Assembly (NCBI GenBank): GCA_016930085.1
Contig: JAFGHO010000015.1
Span: 1 to 43,085, forward strand
Source: Spirochaetales bacterium
GTDB taxonomy: Bacteria > Spirochaetota > Spirochaetia > SZUA-6 > JAFGRV01
DNA length: 43,085 nt
Direction: 5' to 3'
Part shown: positions 34,337-43,000 of the stretch, one piece after another
Position numbering within the stretch: position 1 is the first letter of the stretch
Layout of the letters: every line of letters starts with the position of its first letter
The notes under the pieces: model-generated
Databases searched by the model: none
The model's input: the letters and a program-made list of their open reading frames with translations, nothing else
Told to the model about the DNA's origin: nothing
Position numbers and translations under genes: made by a program

Positions 34337-35764
34337 ATGAGACAATTCATCATACCTAACCGCGAACAGCAGTTGCTGTTTGCGACTATAGATCTTGAAA
34401 GCATCGCTCCGATAGGAAGTCCTCTTCGAACGATTGATGCGCTTGTGGAATCACTCGACACAAGTTCAATTGAGGTTGAATATGACCTCGATTCGCCGAA
34501 TGGCCGCGAACCGATACATCCGAAGACACTCATAAAGGTTGCGCTTTACGCCATACACAATTGCCGTTTTTCACTCAGGAAAATCGAGCATGATACGACA
34601 GCATATTTAGGGTACCGCTAGCTGACGGGAGATGAAGGGATAGATCATTCAACGATGGGTAAATTTCTTTCGAGACACAAAGAAAGGATCGTGGAGCTGT
34701 TTTCACAGATAGTCGAAATTGGTATCGAAAAGGATCTGATTAATTTTGATGTGTTGGCGATCGACACCGTGAAGATACGCGCGAACGCATCATATAAACG
34801 ATTCAAGACACTCTCCGGAATGAAAGAAGAGCGAAGGAAAATAAGGGAAAGGATCAAGGAATTGATCGAGAAGACGGATGAAGAGAGTACGATTGAACAG
34901 GAAATGCTTGAAAAGCGTAAAGCAACGCTGGAAGCCGGTGTAAAAGCCCTCAAGAAACGTATTGAAGAAGAAGGAGCCGGGAGGACGGAAACGGAGAAGA
35001 ATAAGTTGGAAGAGAAGATGAAAATCAATATGATCGATTCTGATTGTTCTCTTCTGCAATAGGCAAACAAGGAAATCAATCCGGCATACAGCGTGACAAC
35101 AACGGCAGACAGCGGAAGCGATTTCATTATCCACTTTCAGGTGAACGACAGATGCAATGACGCTGAAGCGTTAATGGAAGCGGCAACCGGGAGTGAAGAG
35201 AAAGCCGGGGGACGACACAGGATAATAGTTGCGGATGCCGGATTTGCATCGATGGATAATTACGAGAAGCTGGATGAAGCCGAACAGGAAGCGCTGATAC
35301 CTGACAAACTGCTGGACGTCGAGATTCATAATAAAACCACAAAAGGAGAATATGACAGATCACGATTTCTATATGAGAAGAAGCAGGATCGCTATAAATG
35401 TCCGTGCGGGAAGCTGCTTGACAGGAAAGGCGATGTGAAGCAATCCGGTCGCTATTACGCTCGTTATGCGAATCTCGAAGCATGCAGGAAATGCCCTCAA
35501 CGGGCACTATGTACGAAGTCGTCTCACAGGGTTATATTACGTGATAAAAATGAAGAGGTGCGCGAGCGAATGAGAAAGAGGATGAAAAAGAAGCAAAACA
35601 AGAAAAGATATAAGCAGCGTTCGCATACCGTTGAATCACCATATGGTCAAATAAAACATAATCTGAAATACAGAATATTCATGAGAAGGGGAAAAGCAAA
35701 GGTGATGATGGAAGCGGCGCTCTTGTTCATGCTTCATAACATTATCAAAATCGGATCGAATTAA
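34337..35764 (+). pseudogene. IS1182-type DDE transposase with two in-frame amber stops
   Basis: A single frame of 476 codons runs without any frameshift but has TAG at 34619-34621 and at 35060-35062. The first lies in YR-stop-LTGDEGIDHSTMGKFLSRH, where Trp (TGG) is usual. The catalytic triad is present: D in VLAIDTVKIRANAS, D in IIVADAGFASM, and E in TVESPYGQIKHN. The N-terminal DUF772-type region and C-terminal LHNIIKIGS are also complete. Between the first two Asp residues lies a long charged helical insert. TAG is a genuine stop in many genes here, so this is best read as a recently inactivated transposase. Confidence 0.9.
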
Positions 35765-35872
35765 AGCAACGCTGTATATATGGCATAACACCTGAAGAAT
35801 AAACAAAGATAACGGCGTAACATAACATAATCAGGCAGGCTCTATCAGTCCGGCTTTTGTCTTTATGAAAAG

Positions 35873-35890
35873 AGTTAAATCGACATCCTG
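35873..35890 (-). repeat. Right terminal inverted repeat of the IS
   Basis: AGTTAAATCGACATCCTG is the inverted partner of the left end. It is followed directly by the second AAT target copy at 35891-35893. Confidence 0.88.
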
Positions 35891-36374
35891 AATGGTTATT
35901 TTAGCAATGACGGCAAAAAAGGTTATTTTGATGAAGCATTACTTCGGGACTGGGAGATAGGCGCAGCCGGGTCCGACGACAACCATGTGGGTACCTTTGG
36001 CACACGAAATGATTATCGACTCGCCGTTATCGCACAGGCATTAACGAAGGCAGCAATCTATAATGCACTAAAAAACGCTGTTTTTATTCGACCGCCGATA
36101 AAAACTTGTGTTATCGTTTTGTATGAATGGAAGCAGGATGGGCGGAAAAGTAGTGGCCGGAAATTGCAATATTGTTATTAATGCTTTCGATAATGAAAAT
36201 TTTGATCGGCTTGAACTACTTGAAAATGGCGAGGTTATTCGCGGGTGGAGTGGTAACAGTTCAAGCTTTGTAATAACAGAATCATTGACAGTAGATGCGG
36301 GAGATTATTATTATGTACGGATTCATCAGGTTGATGGTGATGAGGCAATTTCTTCACCGATTCATATCTATTGA
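35891..36374 (+). pseudogene. PHP-domain lipoprotein, 3-prime part
   Basis: The reading resumes exactly at the IS border as NGYFSNDGKKGYFDEALLRDWEIGAAGSDDNHVGTFGTRNDYR, containing the PHP motif GSDDNH. Two further frame changes, near 36088-36097 and near 36107, are needed to read DKNL and then LSFCMNGSRMGGKVVAGN. The C-terminus is a beta-sandwich-like region (LELLENGEVIRGW, DYYYVRIHQVDGDEAISSPIHIY). With the 5-prime part it makes one gene of normal length carrying at least four lesions besides the insertion. Confidence 0.85.
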
Positions 36375-36468
36375 AAGCCGTGTTCACCGGCCGCATCAGA
36401 TATGAAGGTCTATGTCGAAATTATGTATGACTGTTATATAAATAGATAGTGGTACTTTATATCGCTTT

Positions 36469-37230
36469 TCAGTGTGATAAAACGGAGTGGGAATCCCATG
36501 TTTTATGATGATTATTCAAATGAAAATTGCCTGATTGAAGTCTGTCCTTGAAAACAACATAACCGTCGTAGTAATATGACAGCGTCTCCAATACCGCGTT
36601 CTCCGGCATACATCCGGCCTCACGCGTGAAACCGGCATATAGATGAATGTAATGTATCCGGCCAAATGGTACACTGTCGAACATGTCCTCCAGTGTAGGC
36701 ATAGACGGGCAATCAAGTGCGTACTTAATCCTGTTCCATGCGTTATCCATGACAAATGACAATCCTTCATAATCTCCGCTGTTACGGTTTCTCTCCGGTT
36801 TTATTCCTTCAAGTGCTATCCATATATCGTGAGCAGCCGCCAGCGTATCGAGATAAAAAAGCAACTCAAATAGCCTTTTCATATCATCGTCATGGCCGGT
36901 TACGGGAAAATCGAGTTTGCCGGGATTGATCACCACGGTATCCGCTTTGACTATCGATGCAAATTCGAAGATGCGGGCGATCTGTGTATATGATATATCG
37001 ATGAGGTGATTTTCTGAATACGGGGGTGTATTCTTAAAAGGGGAACAGTGTAAAGAAAGTCGTAATCCGAGTTCAAGACCGGTAATCCCGATATTATGTC
37101 CGGATACACCGGATTCAATCAGCCGCCCGTACGGTAATTCAGCGGCCGTGAATCCCGACTGTTTTATTTCCTTCATTGCTTCTGTTACCGGGAGATGTGA
37201 GAAAGCAAGACATGGCACTCCGTAAATCAT
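36469..37230 (-). CDS. Atypical xylose-isomerase-like TIM barrel with altered metal site
   Basis: This 253-residue protein follows the sugar phosphate isomerase/epimerase pattern: an N-terminal IKQSGFTAAELPYG strand-helix, LGLRLSLHCSPF, ADTVVINPGKLDF, IWIALEGIKPERN with the first metal Glu, and YIHLYAG. The usual D-T-G-H becomes M-D-N-A-W, and the last-strand Glu is replaced in YVVFKDRL. Metal binding is therefore probably partial or lost. It is 25 residues shorter than the barrel at 32208-33044. The function may be non-catalytic or on an unusual substrate. No adjacent gene clarifies it. Confidence 0.75.
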   Translation of the reverse strand: MIYGVPCLAFSHLPVTEAMKEIKQSGFTAAELPYGRLIESGVSGHNIGITGLELGLRLSLHCSPFKNTPPYSENHLIDISYTQIARIFEFASIVKADTVVINPGKLDFPVTGHDDDMKRLFELLFYLDTLAAAHDIWIALEGIKPERNRNSGDYEGLSFVMDNAWNRIKYALDCPSMPTLEDMFDSVPFGRIHYIHLYAGFTREAGCMPENAVLETLSYYYDGYVVFKDRLQSGNFHLNNHHKTWDSHSVLSH

Positions 37231-37426
37231 ATAATCGATAATTACATTGAAATATTAGCAAATGATCATTAAATTTTGAGAATTATGCTAGTTTGTATAA
37301 TGTATCTTTCCATTAATGTCCGAGGTTCGACAGAGAGGAATGGGATATAGTAAAAAATTCATGCATGATTAATCGGATACTAACAATAACGATGACAATG
37401 TGTCATTCACAAAGGAGTACTGCGAT

Positions 37427-38653
37427 ATGATTATAAAAAAAAAGATTGAGTATGATGATAAAAGCGAATCCGGAAATAACCGGAAACATTTAATAAAGGT
37501 TTTAAAACGATACGTACCAGAAAGAGATCCCGCGGGAAGGAAAATTTCGAGAATCGCCACACAATTTTATTATGTTCGTCACGATGAAAGAATCGAAGAT
37601 CTTGCGGACGATATAAAGGAAAACGATACAATAAGAGCGATTTGTATCGTTGATAAAGCAAACAAACCGATTGGTGCCATTATTGTGAATGATCTCCTCA
37701 ATCTTTTAAGCAGGCCGTATGGAAGGGACGTCCTGCGGAATCATCCTGTAACGGAAGTAAAACAACAGGTACAAATTTTTCTGTATGACCGTAATATTCT
37801 CAGCGTGGCGGAATTGATATATCGGGCGATGAAAGCGGTAAAAACCACCTATTATTGTCTTGTCAAACACGACGGGACCTTTGCCGGAATATTTTCAACC
37901 CGTAATATGCTCGTCTATCTTTCGGAAATGACGCGAAAGGATATCATTCTGGCCAAAACCGTTCAGGGAAATATCGTAAAGGATCATGAGTGTATCGAAA
38001 CGTCAGGTTTCAAGTTCCTTGGTTTCGTTTGCATGGCAAAAGAAGTAGGAGGTGATTTTTACTATATAAAAGAGTATGAGAAAAAAAAATGGATTATCGC
38101 GATCTGTGATGTTTCGGGGAAAGGGGTTGCCGCCGCGCTTGTCACATCGGTGATAGGCGGAATGATGAATATATTCGATTATTCAAAAGGCCTCGATTTT
38201 TTTATATCAAAGCTGAATGATTATATCTATCATACATTCGGACTGGACCGGTTTGTCACCGGCATTTTCTTGCACTTTGACGAGGATAAAGGAAACATCA
38301 CCTTCTACGATTTCGGTCATTCATACATGTACATTCTCAAGGATAATTCGTTGACGACTATAAAAAACAAGGAAGTCAATCTACCACTCGGGATTTTAGC
38401 GAATACGGCATTCCGTGAAAATCAAATTTCACTTAAAAAGGGGGAATGCCTTCTTCTCCTGACGGACGGATTTTTCGATCAAACCAATGACAGTAAAAAG
38501 GCATATTCTTTAAGAAGAATCGCGGCACTTGTTAAAAAAATGAAAGATGAACCCCTTTTGAAACTAAAAACTTCGATTATGAATGATTTCCATCGATATC
38601 GGGAAAGCCAGCCGCAAATTGATGATGTTACTTTTGTGATGTTGAAATTTTGA
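37427..38653 (+). CDS. CBS-domain SpoIIE/RsbU-type serine phosphatase
   Basis: The 408-residue protein has two CBS motifs at about 40-165 (DTIRAICIVDKANKPIGAIIVNDLL and KTTYYCLVKHDGTFAGIFSTRNMLVYL). A PP2C-type SpoIIE phosphatase domain follows at about 195-408 (KEVGGDFYYIKEYEKKKWIIAICDVSGKG, FGHSYMYIL, LTDGFFDQTN, QIDDVTFVML), with the metal aspartates in place. Such enzymes dephosphorylate STAS anti-sigma antagonists in partner-switching circuits. CBS domains usually bind adenine nucleotides, so energy or nucleotide sensing is likely. Start 37427 was chosen for AAAGGAG at 37411-37417. A STAS protein is encoded 3.3 kb away. Confidence 0.87.
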   Translation: MIIKKKIEYDDKSESGNNRKHLIKVLKRYVPERDPAGRKISRIATQFYYVRHDERIEDLADDIKENDTIRAICIVDKANKPIGAIIVNDLLNLLSRPYGRDVLRNHPVTEVKQQVQIFLYDRNILSVAELIYRAMKAVKTTYYCLVKHDGTFAGIFSTRNMLVYLSEMTRKDIILAKTVQGNIVKDHECIETSGFKFLGFVCMAKEVGGDFYYIKEYEKKKWIIAICDVSGKGVAAALVTSVIGGMMNIFDYSKGLDFFISKLNDYIYHTFGLDRFVTGIFLHFDEDKGNITFYDFGHSYMYILKDNSLTTIKNKEVNLPLGILANTAFRENQISLKKGECLLLLTDGFFDQTNDSKKAYSLRRIAALVKKMKDEPLLKLKTSIMNDFHRYRESQPQIDDVTFVMLKF

Positions 38654-38673
38654 TATCGTCGGAGGATTCGCGA

Positions 38674-39759
38674 TCAAAGGCGACCGGCCGACTTTACCTT
38701 GTTTTGCGGTTTTGCTTTTCCGAATATATAACCGGAGATATCATTGATCGAAAAGCATCCCCCGATGACTGCTCCTATATACTGATAGAACAATCTCCAC
38801 AAAAGAAGAACGACGCCGAGCAAGTGAAGAGGAATATTGCGGGCGGCCAGAAATGTGAATAATGCTTCTCCCAATCCTGCGCTTCCGGGCGTGGGGATGA
38901 ACGAGATGAGGAACAGAAGCAAAGCGCTCAATACGCAGCCGTCGATAAAATCGACATTGATACCGATAGCTTGAAATAAAAGCCAGAGCATAACGAGTCT
39001 ACCGAAATAAAGGAATAAAATAAACACTGAACCGGTAAGGAGATTGAAAAGGTTTTTATTGAAAAAATGGAAGACTGCGCTTCGTGCTGAGATTATTTCC
39101 TTTGTTATCCTTTTTTTCAGTTGATAATCTTTTTTCAAAAGGCCGGTTTTTTTAAGCGATTTTTCGATAAACCCGGCCATACGAACAACCAAAAACGGGT
39201 AAATAAATCCGAGTATGAAAATGCCGGCCATAATTATAGTGAGAATGCCGGATAATAGGAACAGAATACTCAAACCCGAATATTCATTAATCTGTTCGCG
39301 GTAAGCGAAAAATGATATAATCCCTCCCGCGGTATTCAAACAAGAATAGATAAACAGTTTGCCGAACACGATGGAATACGCGTTACCGTAGGTGATATTG
39401 TATTGGGTCAATGCCTTTACTGCGGCGGGCTGCCCCCCGAAATTAAACGGGGTAATAACATTATAGAATATCCGTTTTGTCACGGCTTTGAAGGCGCCGG
39501 CAATGGTGACTTCAAAGCTGAAACCTTTTGCAAAAAAATAGAGGGAACATGTGTCGAAAATTCCGAGTCCCACCCACATCATGAAAAGGAATATCATGTA
39601 GTATATACTGATTTGACGAAAGACCATAATCGTTTTGGCGTTGAACGTCAATAAACTGATAAGGAAGATAACGATCATGCTGAGACCAAGCGTCAATAAT
39701 AATCGCGGCAGGGGATAACCGGGTTTTTTTTGCTTTTTCATTCGAATATCGCGCTGCAT
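38674..39759 (-). CDS. Lysylphosphatidylglycerol-synthase-type flippase-like membrane protein
   Basis: This 361-residue polytopic protein has about eight transmembrane helices. Family landmarks are TPFNFGGQPAAVKALTQYNITYGNAYSIVFGKLF and, near the C-terminus, FIPTPGSAGLGEALFTFLA. It is the UPF0104/LPG_synthase_TM family: the membrane half of MprF without its transferase domain, proposed to flip lipids. I chose the start at 39759 (MQRDIRMKK), where the ATG overlaps the glycosyltransferase stop by one base (TAATG) with AAGGA upstream. The two genes are therefore translationally coupled, suggesting that the glycosyltransferase modifies a lipid that this protein moves. It converges with the SpoIIE gene, 20 bases away. 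Confidence 0.87.
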   Translation of the reverse strand: MQRDIRMKKQKKPGYPLPRLLLTLGLSMIVIFLISLLTFNAKTIMVFRQISIYYMIFLFMMWVGLGIFDTCSLYFFAKGFSFEVTIAGAFKAVTKRIFYNVITPFNFGGQPAAVKALTQYNITYGNAYSIVFGKLFIYSCLNTAGGIISFFAYREQINEYSGLSILFLLSGILTIIMAGIFILGFIYPFLVVRMAGFIEKSLKKTGLLKKDYQLKKRITKEIISARSAVFHFFNKNLFNLLTGSVFILFLYFGRLVMLWLLFQAIGINVDFIDGCVLSALLLFLISFIPTPGSAGLGEALFTFLAARNIPLHLLGVVLLLWRLFYQYIGAVIGGCFSINDISGYIFGKAKPQNKVKSAGRL

Positions 39760-40931
39760 TACGAAGGTTCCTTCACATATTTCGATTTTACAAAGGAACC
39801 GATTCCCTGCTGTTTCCAAATAAAATTGCTTAAAACGCCGGATATTCCTATATAAACGATATAAAACGGATGCAGCAGTTCGAGCAGTACAAATCCTTTT
39901 TTAAGCCGAAGTCGATTGAGTTTTTTCAGCCGGGGCAGCACGAGCAGTCCGTCTACGGTTAGTTTTCCGATAAAAAGGGATATAAAAAGAAAAGCGGCGT
40001 TTCCAAAAAACGGAATGAATAAAGGAGCCAGGCAGAGAATGAGGTTGAACAGAAAGATTCCCAGCATAATAATCGTGTATGACAGGCGTTTGTATACAAA
40101 TACCTTGGAAGCCCAGCGCGAACGTTGATTCAATAGCGCTTTTGTAGTCGGGGCCGGAGCGGTCTCGACGATGGAGTCCGGATCAGAACAGTACACTATT
40201 TTTTTATCCGTTAATGTCGCGAATTTTTCAAGAAGCAAGTCGTCGTCGCCGGAAGCCACATGCTCGATCCCGTCGAATCCTCCGACCTCGAGGAAAAGGC
40301 TTTTTCGATATGAAAAATTATTTCCGTTATTGCAGGCGGGGTATCCAAGTCCGAAGTACCCGGCGCACAACAGACTCAAGGCGATATAATCGAGTTCCTG
40401 AAAACGCATAACGGGTGTATCTTTGCTTTTATGCGGGAGGCAGACAAACGAACAGACGCCCCCGATTGTTCCTTCCGGATCGTAACACCCGGCAATGGTT
40501 TTAATCCACCGATCCGACATGGTACTGTCTGCGTCGGTAAAAAGTAGTATTTCACCTCTGGCCTGTTCTATGCCTTTTTTGAGGGCGTATTTTTTTCTCG
40601 AACCGTACGGGCATTTTTCGGGCTGGTTGACGATGCGAAGGTTTCCGTATTTTTGCATATAGGCGCCGGCTATATCGGTAGTCCCGTCGATCGATGCATC
40701 ATTGACAAGTACCACCTCGTATTTATCTCCCGGATATTGTTGATTCAACACACATTCGAGTGTCTCACCGATATGTTTTTCTTCATTCCTTGCGGCAATA
40801 ATAATCGAAACAAACGGTTCATAGTGTCTGTATCGCTTCTGTTTCAATTTCAGCAACCCGATGTTGCCGAGCAGCATATTACCGAAATAAATGACGCAGG
40901 GGAAAATCAGGATGAGGATAAAAATTATCAT
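39759..40931 (-). CDS. Membrane-bound family 2 glycosyltransferase
   Basis: The 390-residue enzyme has an N-terminal helix (about 1-20). A GT-A catalytic domain follows: FVSIIIAARNEEKHIGETLE, VVLVNDASIDGT, the DxD motif TDADS, GGFDGIEHVASGDDDLL, and the QRSRW motif. Two or three C-terminal transmembrane helices lie at about 285-340. This layout is that of processive or lipid-linked GT2 enzymes such as ceramide or diacylglycerol glycosyltransferases. Overlap with the flippase-like gene implies a joint role in making or exporting a glycolipid. The acceptor and sugar donor cannot be told from sequence. Confidence 0.9.
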   Translation of the reverse strand: MIIFILILIFPCVIYFGNMLLGNIGLLKLKQKRYRHYEPFVSIIIAARNEEKHIGETLECVLNQQYPGDKYEVVLVNDASIDGTTDIAGAYMQKYGNLRIVNQPEKCPYGSRKKYALKKGIEQARGEILLFTDADSTMSDRWIKTIAGCYDPEGTIGGVCSFVCLPHKSKDTPVMRFQELDYIALSLLCAGYFGLGYPACNNGNNFSYRKSLFLEVGGFDGIEHVASGDDDLLLEKFATLTDKKIVYCSDPDSIVETAPAPTTKALLNQRSRWASKVFVYKRLSYTIIMLGIFLFNLILCLAPLFIPFFGNAAFLFISLFIGKLTVDGLLVLPRLKKLNRLRLKKGFVLLELLHPFYIVYIGISGVLSNFIWKQQGIGSFVKSKYVKEPS

Positions 40932-41158
40932 GCAATACCTCCCGGTTGTATCGTTGTCGAACTATGTATTTTTTTTTTTAGGTTTATATTAATAAATGAA
41001 TAGGTAAATAATAGCGGGCGTTTCTTTTTACAATATATGCCGTGTATATACTCCTCCATTCGTTCCTTTGCCTCATGAATAGAATAAGGAAAATATAACC
41101 TGTTATTAATACAATCATAACGCTATAAGTAGATGTTTTGAATGAAAAGGAGGGGATG

Positions 41159-41899
41159 ATGTTATTGACGGATTTGCATATTCATTCTAATTTCAGCGAC
41201 GGCCGGCATTCGATTCACGATATTGTCGACATTTACGGCAATGCCGGATTCGATGCCATAGCGATAACGGACCATCTCGCTGAAACGAATACATTGATAG
41301 GAAAAATAACGGAAAGGCTCGATGTCACATTGACGAAAAAGAACTTCGACAGTTATATCGAAACAATTGAAGAGGAGCGTGAACGTGCATGGAGACAATA
41401 CGGTATGATTGTGGTAACCGGTTTTGAGATTACAAAAAACAATATTTCACCGCTGAAATCTTCACATATCGTTGCTCTTGATGTGAAAGAATTTCTATCC
41501 GCAGAGGATGATTCGGCCGTTATTCTGAAAAAAATACGTTCGATCGGCGGGCTCGGTATTGCGGCGCATCCGCTTTTTACCAGAAGACTCGAACCGCAGA
41601 CATTTCATTTATGGCTGCGTAGGAAGGAATTACGGCACTATGTGGATGCCTGGGAAATAGGAAACGGATGGTTTTTTTCAAAGCATTTGAGTAAAACGGG
41701 ACTACCGGTCATCGCGAACAGCGATTTTCATTATTTTTCGCAATTGACATCATGGAAAACCCTCGTCGATGCGAAGAAAAACAAGGATGATATACTCGAC
41801 GGGATAAGAAGACAAAAGGTGCAATTTATTTTTTACAAGGCGGAGGATAAAATGTTACAGCCGGTTGTTTCCGGTTGCGCGGCATATTATTCCTCCTGA
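41159..41899 (+). CDS. PHP-domain metal-dependent phosphoesterase
   Basis: This 246-residue protein carries the complete PHP metal-binding set: DLHIHSNFSDG, AIAITDHLAE, VVTGFEIT, GIAAHPLF and IANSDFHYF. It is shorter than DNA polymerase PHP domains and resembles stand-alone PHP phosphoesterases or the YciV/RNase AM group. Start 41159 fits AAAGGAGG (41146-41153) best; ATGs at 41138 and 41156 are in frame but poorly spaced. It may functionally back up the dead PHP lipoprotein gene at 33675-36374, though this copy has no signal peptide and should be cytoplasmic. Confidence 0.85.
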   Translation: MLLTDLHIHSNFSDGRHSIHDIVDIYGNAGFDAIAITDHLAETNTLIGKITERLDVTLTKKNFDSYIETIEEERERAWRQYGMIVVTGFEITKNNISPLKSSHIVALDVKEFLSAEDDSAVILKKIRSIGGLGIAAHPLFTRRLEPQTFHLWLRRKELRHYVDAWEIGNGWFFSKHLSKTGLPVIANSDFHYFSQLTSWKTLVDAKKNKDDILDGIRRQKVQFIFYKAEDKMLQPVVSGCAAYYSS

Positions 41900-41934
41900 T
41901 TACGATAACGTGTAAGGATGAAAAAATTGTGTGT

Positions 41935-41956
41935 CCGTGTTACGGTGATTTTTTTT
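41935..41956 (+). terminator. Weak hairpin plus T-run after PHP gene
   Basis: CCGT (41935-41938) pairs with ACGG (41942-41945) around a three-base loop; TGA and eight T residues follow. The stem is short, so this is only a candidate terminator. Confidence 0.35.
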
Positions 41957-41983
41957 AAGAGTGACGCTTTGTTGCGGGATTGT

Positions 41984-42322
41984 TTATATACCGGCAACGG
42001 AGGAATTTTCGTCTTTATAATAGTCGATTAAAAATAAAATATTCGAAAGTTCGAATACTCTTTTTACCTGGGGCTGCATCTGAATTACTTTGAGATTTCT
42101 TCCGTTATTTTTCATGTCCCGGATCGCCCTGACGATAACACCGACCCCCGTACTGTCGATATAGGAGACATTTTTCATATTCACAAGGAGGTTGATATTA
42201 TCCTTTTTGCTCAATGAATCAAATACTTTCTTCAAATCGGCGGATGTATAAAGATCCAATTCACCTTCAAGGTCCAGTATAATAATATGTCCGTTGTCTC
42301 TTTTTCTCATTTTAATATACAT
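41984..42322 (-). CDS. STAS-domain anti-sigma-factor antagonist
   Basis: The 112-residue protein is a single STAS domain of the SpoIIAA/RsbV type: IIILDLEGELDLYTSADLKKVF, NLLVNMKNVSYIDSTGVGVIV and KVIQMQPQVKRVFELSNI. Ser57 in YIDSTGVG is the residue phosphorylated by anti-sigma kinases and dephosphorylated by SpoIIE-type enzymes such as the one at 37427-38653. No anti-sigma kinase or sigma factor gene is in the window. Start 42322 or the internal Met5 (42310) are both possible; neither has a clear ribosome binding site. Confidence 0.9.
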   Translation of the reverse strand: MYIKMRKRDNGHIIILDLEGELDLYTSADLKKVFDSLSKKDNINLLVNMKNVSYIDSTGVGVIVRAIRDMKNNGRNLKVIQMQPQVKRVFELSNILFLIDYYKDENSSVAGI

Positions 42323-42374
42323 ACGTTATTATCAAAGGTGATTATATGTCTTTCATTAACATGATGTTAATATA

Positions 42375-42971
42375 TTATTTTTTCAGCCGGTATTTATTTT
42401 TATGTACTATTCCGGCCGTCACGATGGTTTTAAACGCTTCTTCAATCGTCATATTGAGTCTCTTCAGTTTTTCCCGGCTTGTTAAAATCAGAAATCCCGA
42501 TGTCGGATTGGGGGCGGTCGGAACGAAGACATGATACACTTTGTTTTTTTCAGAACCCACTCTAACAGATTTTTTCCCTGTAACAAAACCGATACTGTAG
42601 CAATGGCGATTGAAAATCTCAACCAACACCGGATATTTAAAGGATTTTTTATCGTTATCGAAGATTCCGTGACTAAGTTGTTTGAGAGTTCTGAAAATAC
42701 TGTTTAAAAAAGGGATTTTTAAAAAAAGAAATTCCTGAAAATCCATTATTTTTTTTCCGACATAACTGGAAGTAATAATGCCGATCAGCCAGATGACAAT
42801 CATCGTTAGAATGAGACCGGTGACCCCCACTCCAATAAAATAGATACCGAAATATTCCGTTAACAGATGACCGAACATCTGTTCCGAAAGGTTGAATATC
42901 AGGTAAAAAATGAATATCGTACCGCTGACCGGAATAGTTGCGATCAAACCGGAGATAAACTGTTGACGCAT
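42375..42971 (-). CDS. DUF502 inner-membrane protein
   Basis: This 198-residue protein has two N-terminal transmembrane helices (about 5-30 and 45-70). A conserved DUF502 segment follows: IPFLNSIFRTLKQLSHGIFDNDKKSFKYPVLVEIF, VTGKKSVRVGSEKNKVYHVFVPTAPNPTSGFLILTSREKLKRLNMTIEEAFK with the diagnostic PTAPNPTSGF. Family members are widespread in diderms and have no agreed function. The gene runs away from the probable IS21-type end at 43001, whose tip (TGGACA on this strand) might serve as a -35 box; this is speculative. Confidence 0.87.
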   Translation of the reverse strand: MRQQFISGLIATIPVSGTIFIFYLIFNLSEQMFGHLLTEYFGIYFIGVGVTGLILTMIVIWLIGIITSSYVGKKIMDFQEFLFLKIPFLNSIFRTLKQLSHGIFDNDKKSFKYPVLVEIFNRHCYSIGFVTGKKSVRVGSEKNKVYHVFVPTAPNPTSGFLILTSREKLKRLNMTIEEAFKTIVTAGIVHKNKYRLKK

Positions 42972-43000
42972 CTTGTGTATAATGGTCCCGGTGGTTTTAT

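Larger units (their letters stand above)
34294..35890 (+). mobile_element. 1597-bp IS1182-like insertion sequence
   Basis: The ends are imperfect inverted repeats, CAGGCTGTCGATTTATCT (34294-34311) and AGTTAAATCGACATCCTG (35873-35890), matching at 16 of 18 positions. The element is flanked by direct AAT copies (34291-34293, 35891-35893). Removing the element and one AAT restores the PHP-protein frame as YYYNNGYFSNDG, which confirms the boundaries. It carries one DDE transposase gene that is interrupted by two stops, so it is probably immobile unless helped in trans. The assignment to the IS1182 group comes from the transposase motifs. Confidence 0.9.

Noticed and set aside
34337-35764. TAG reassigned to an amino acid
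   Set aside because: Several ordinary genes in the window end in TAG at the expected length, and the transposase is in a decayed locus.
34655-35764. Two separate functional transposase genes
   Set aside because: All three pieces are in the same frame and form one transposase with its DDE residues split among them.
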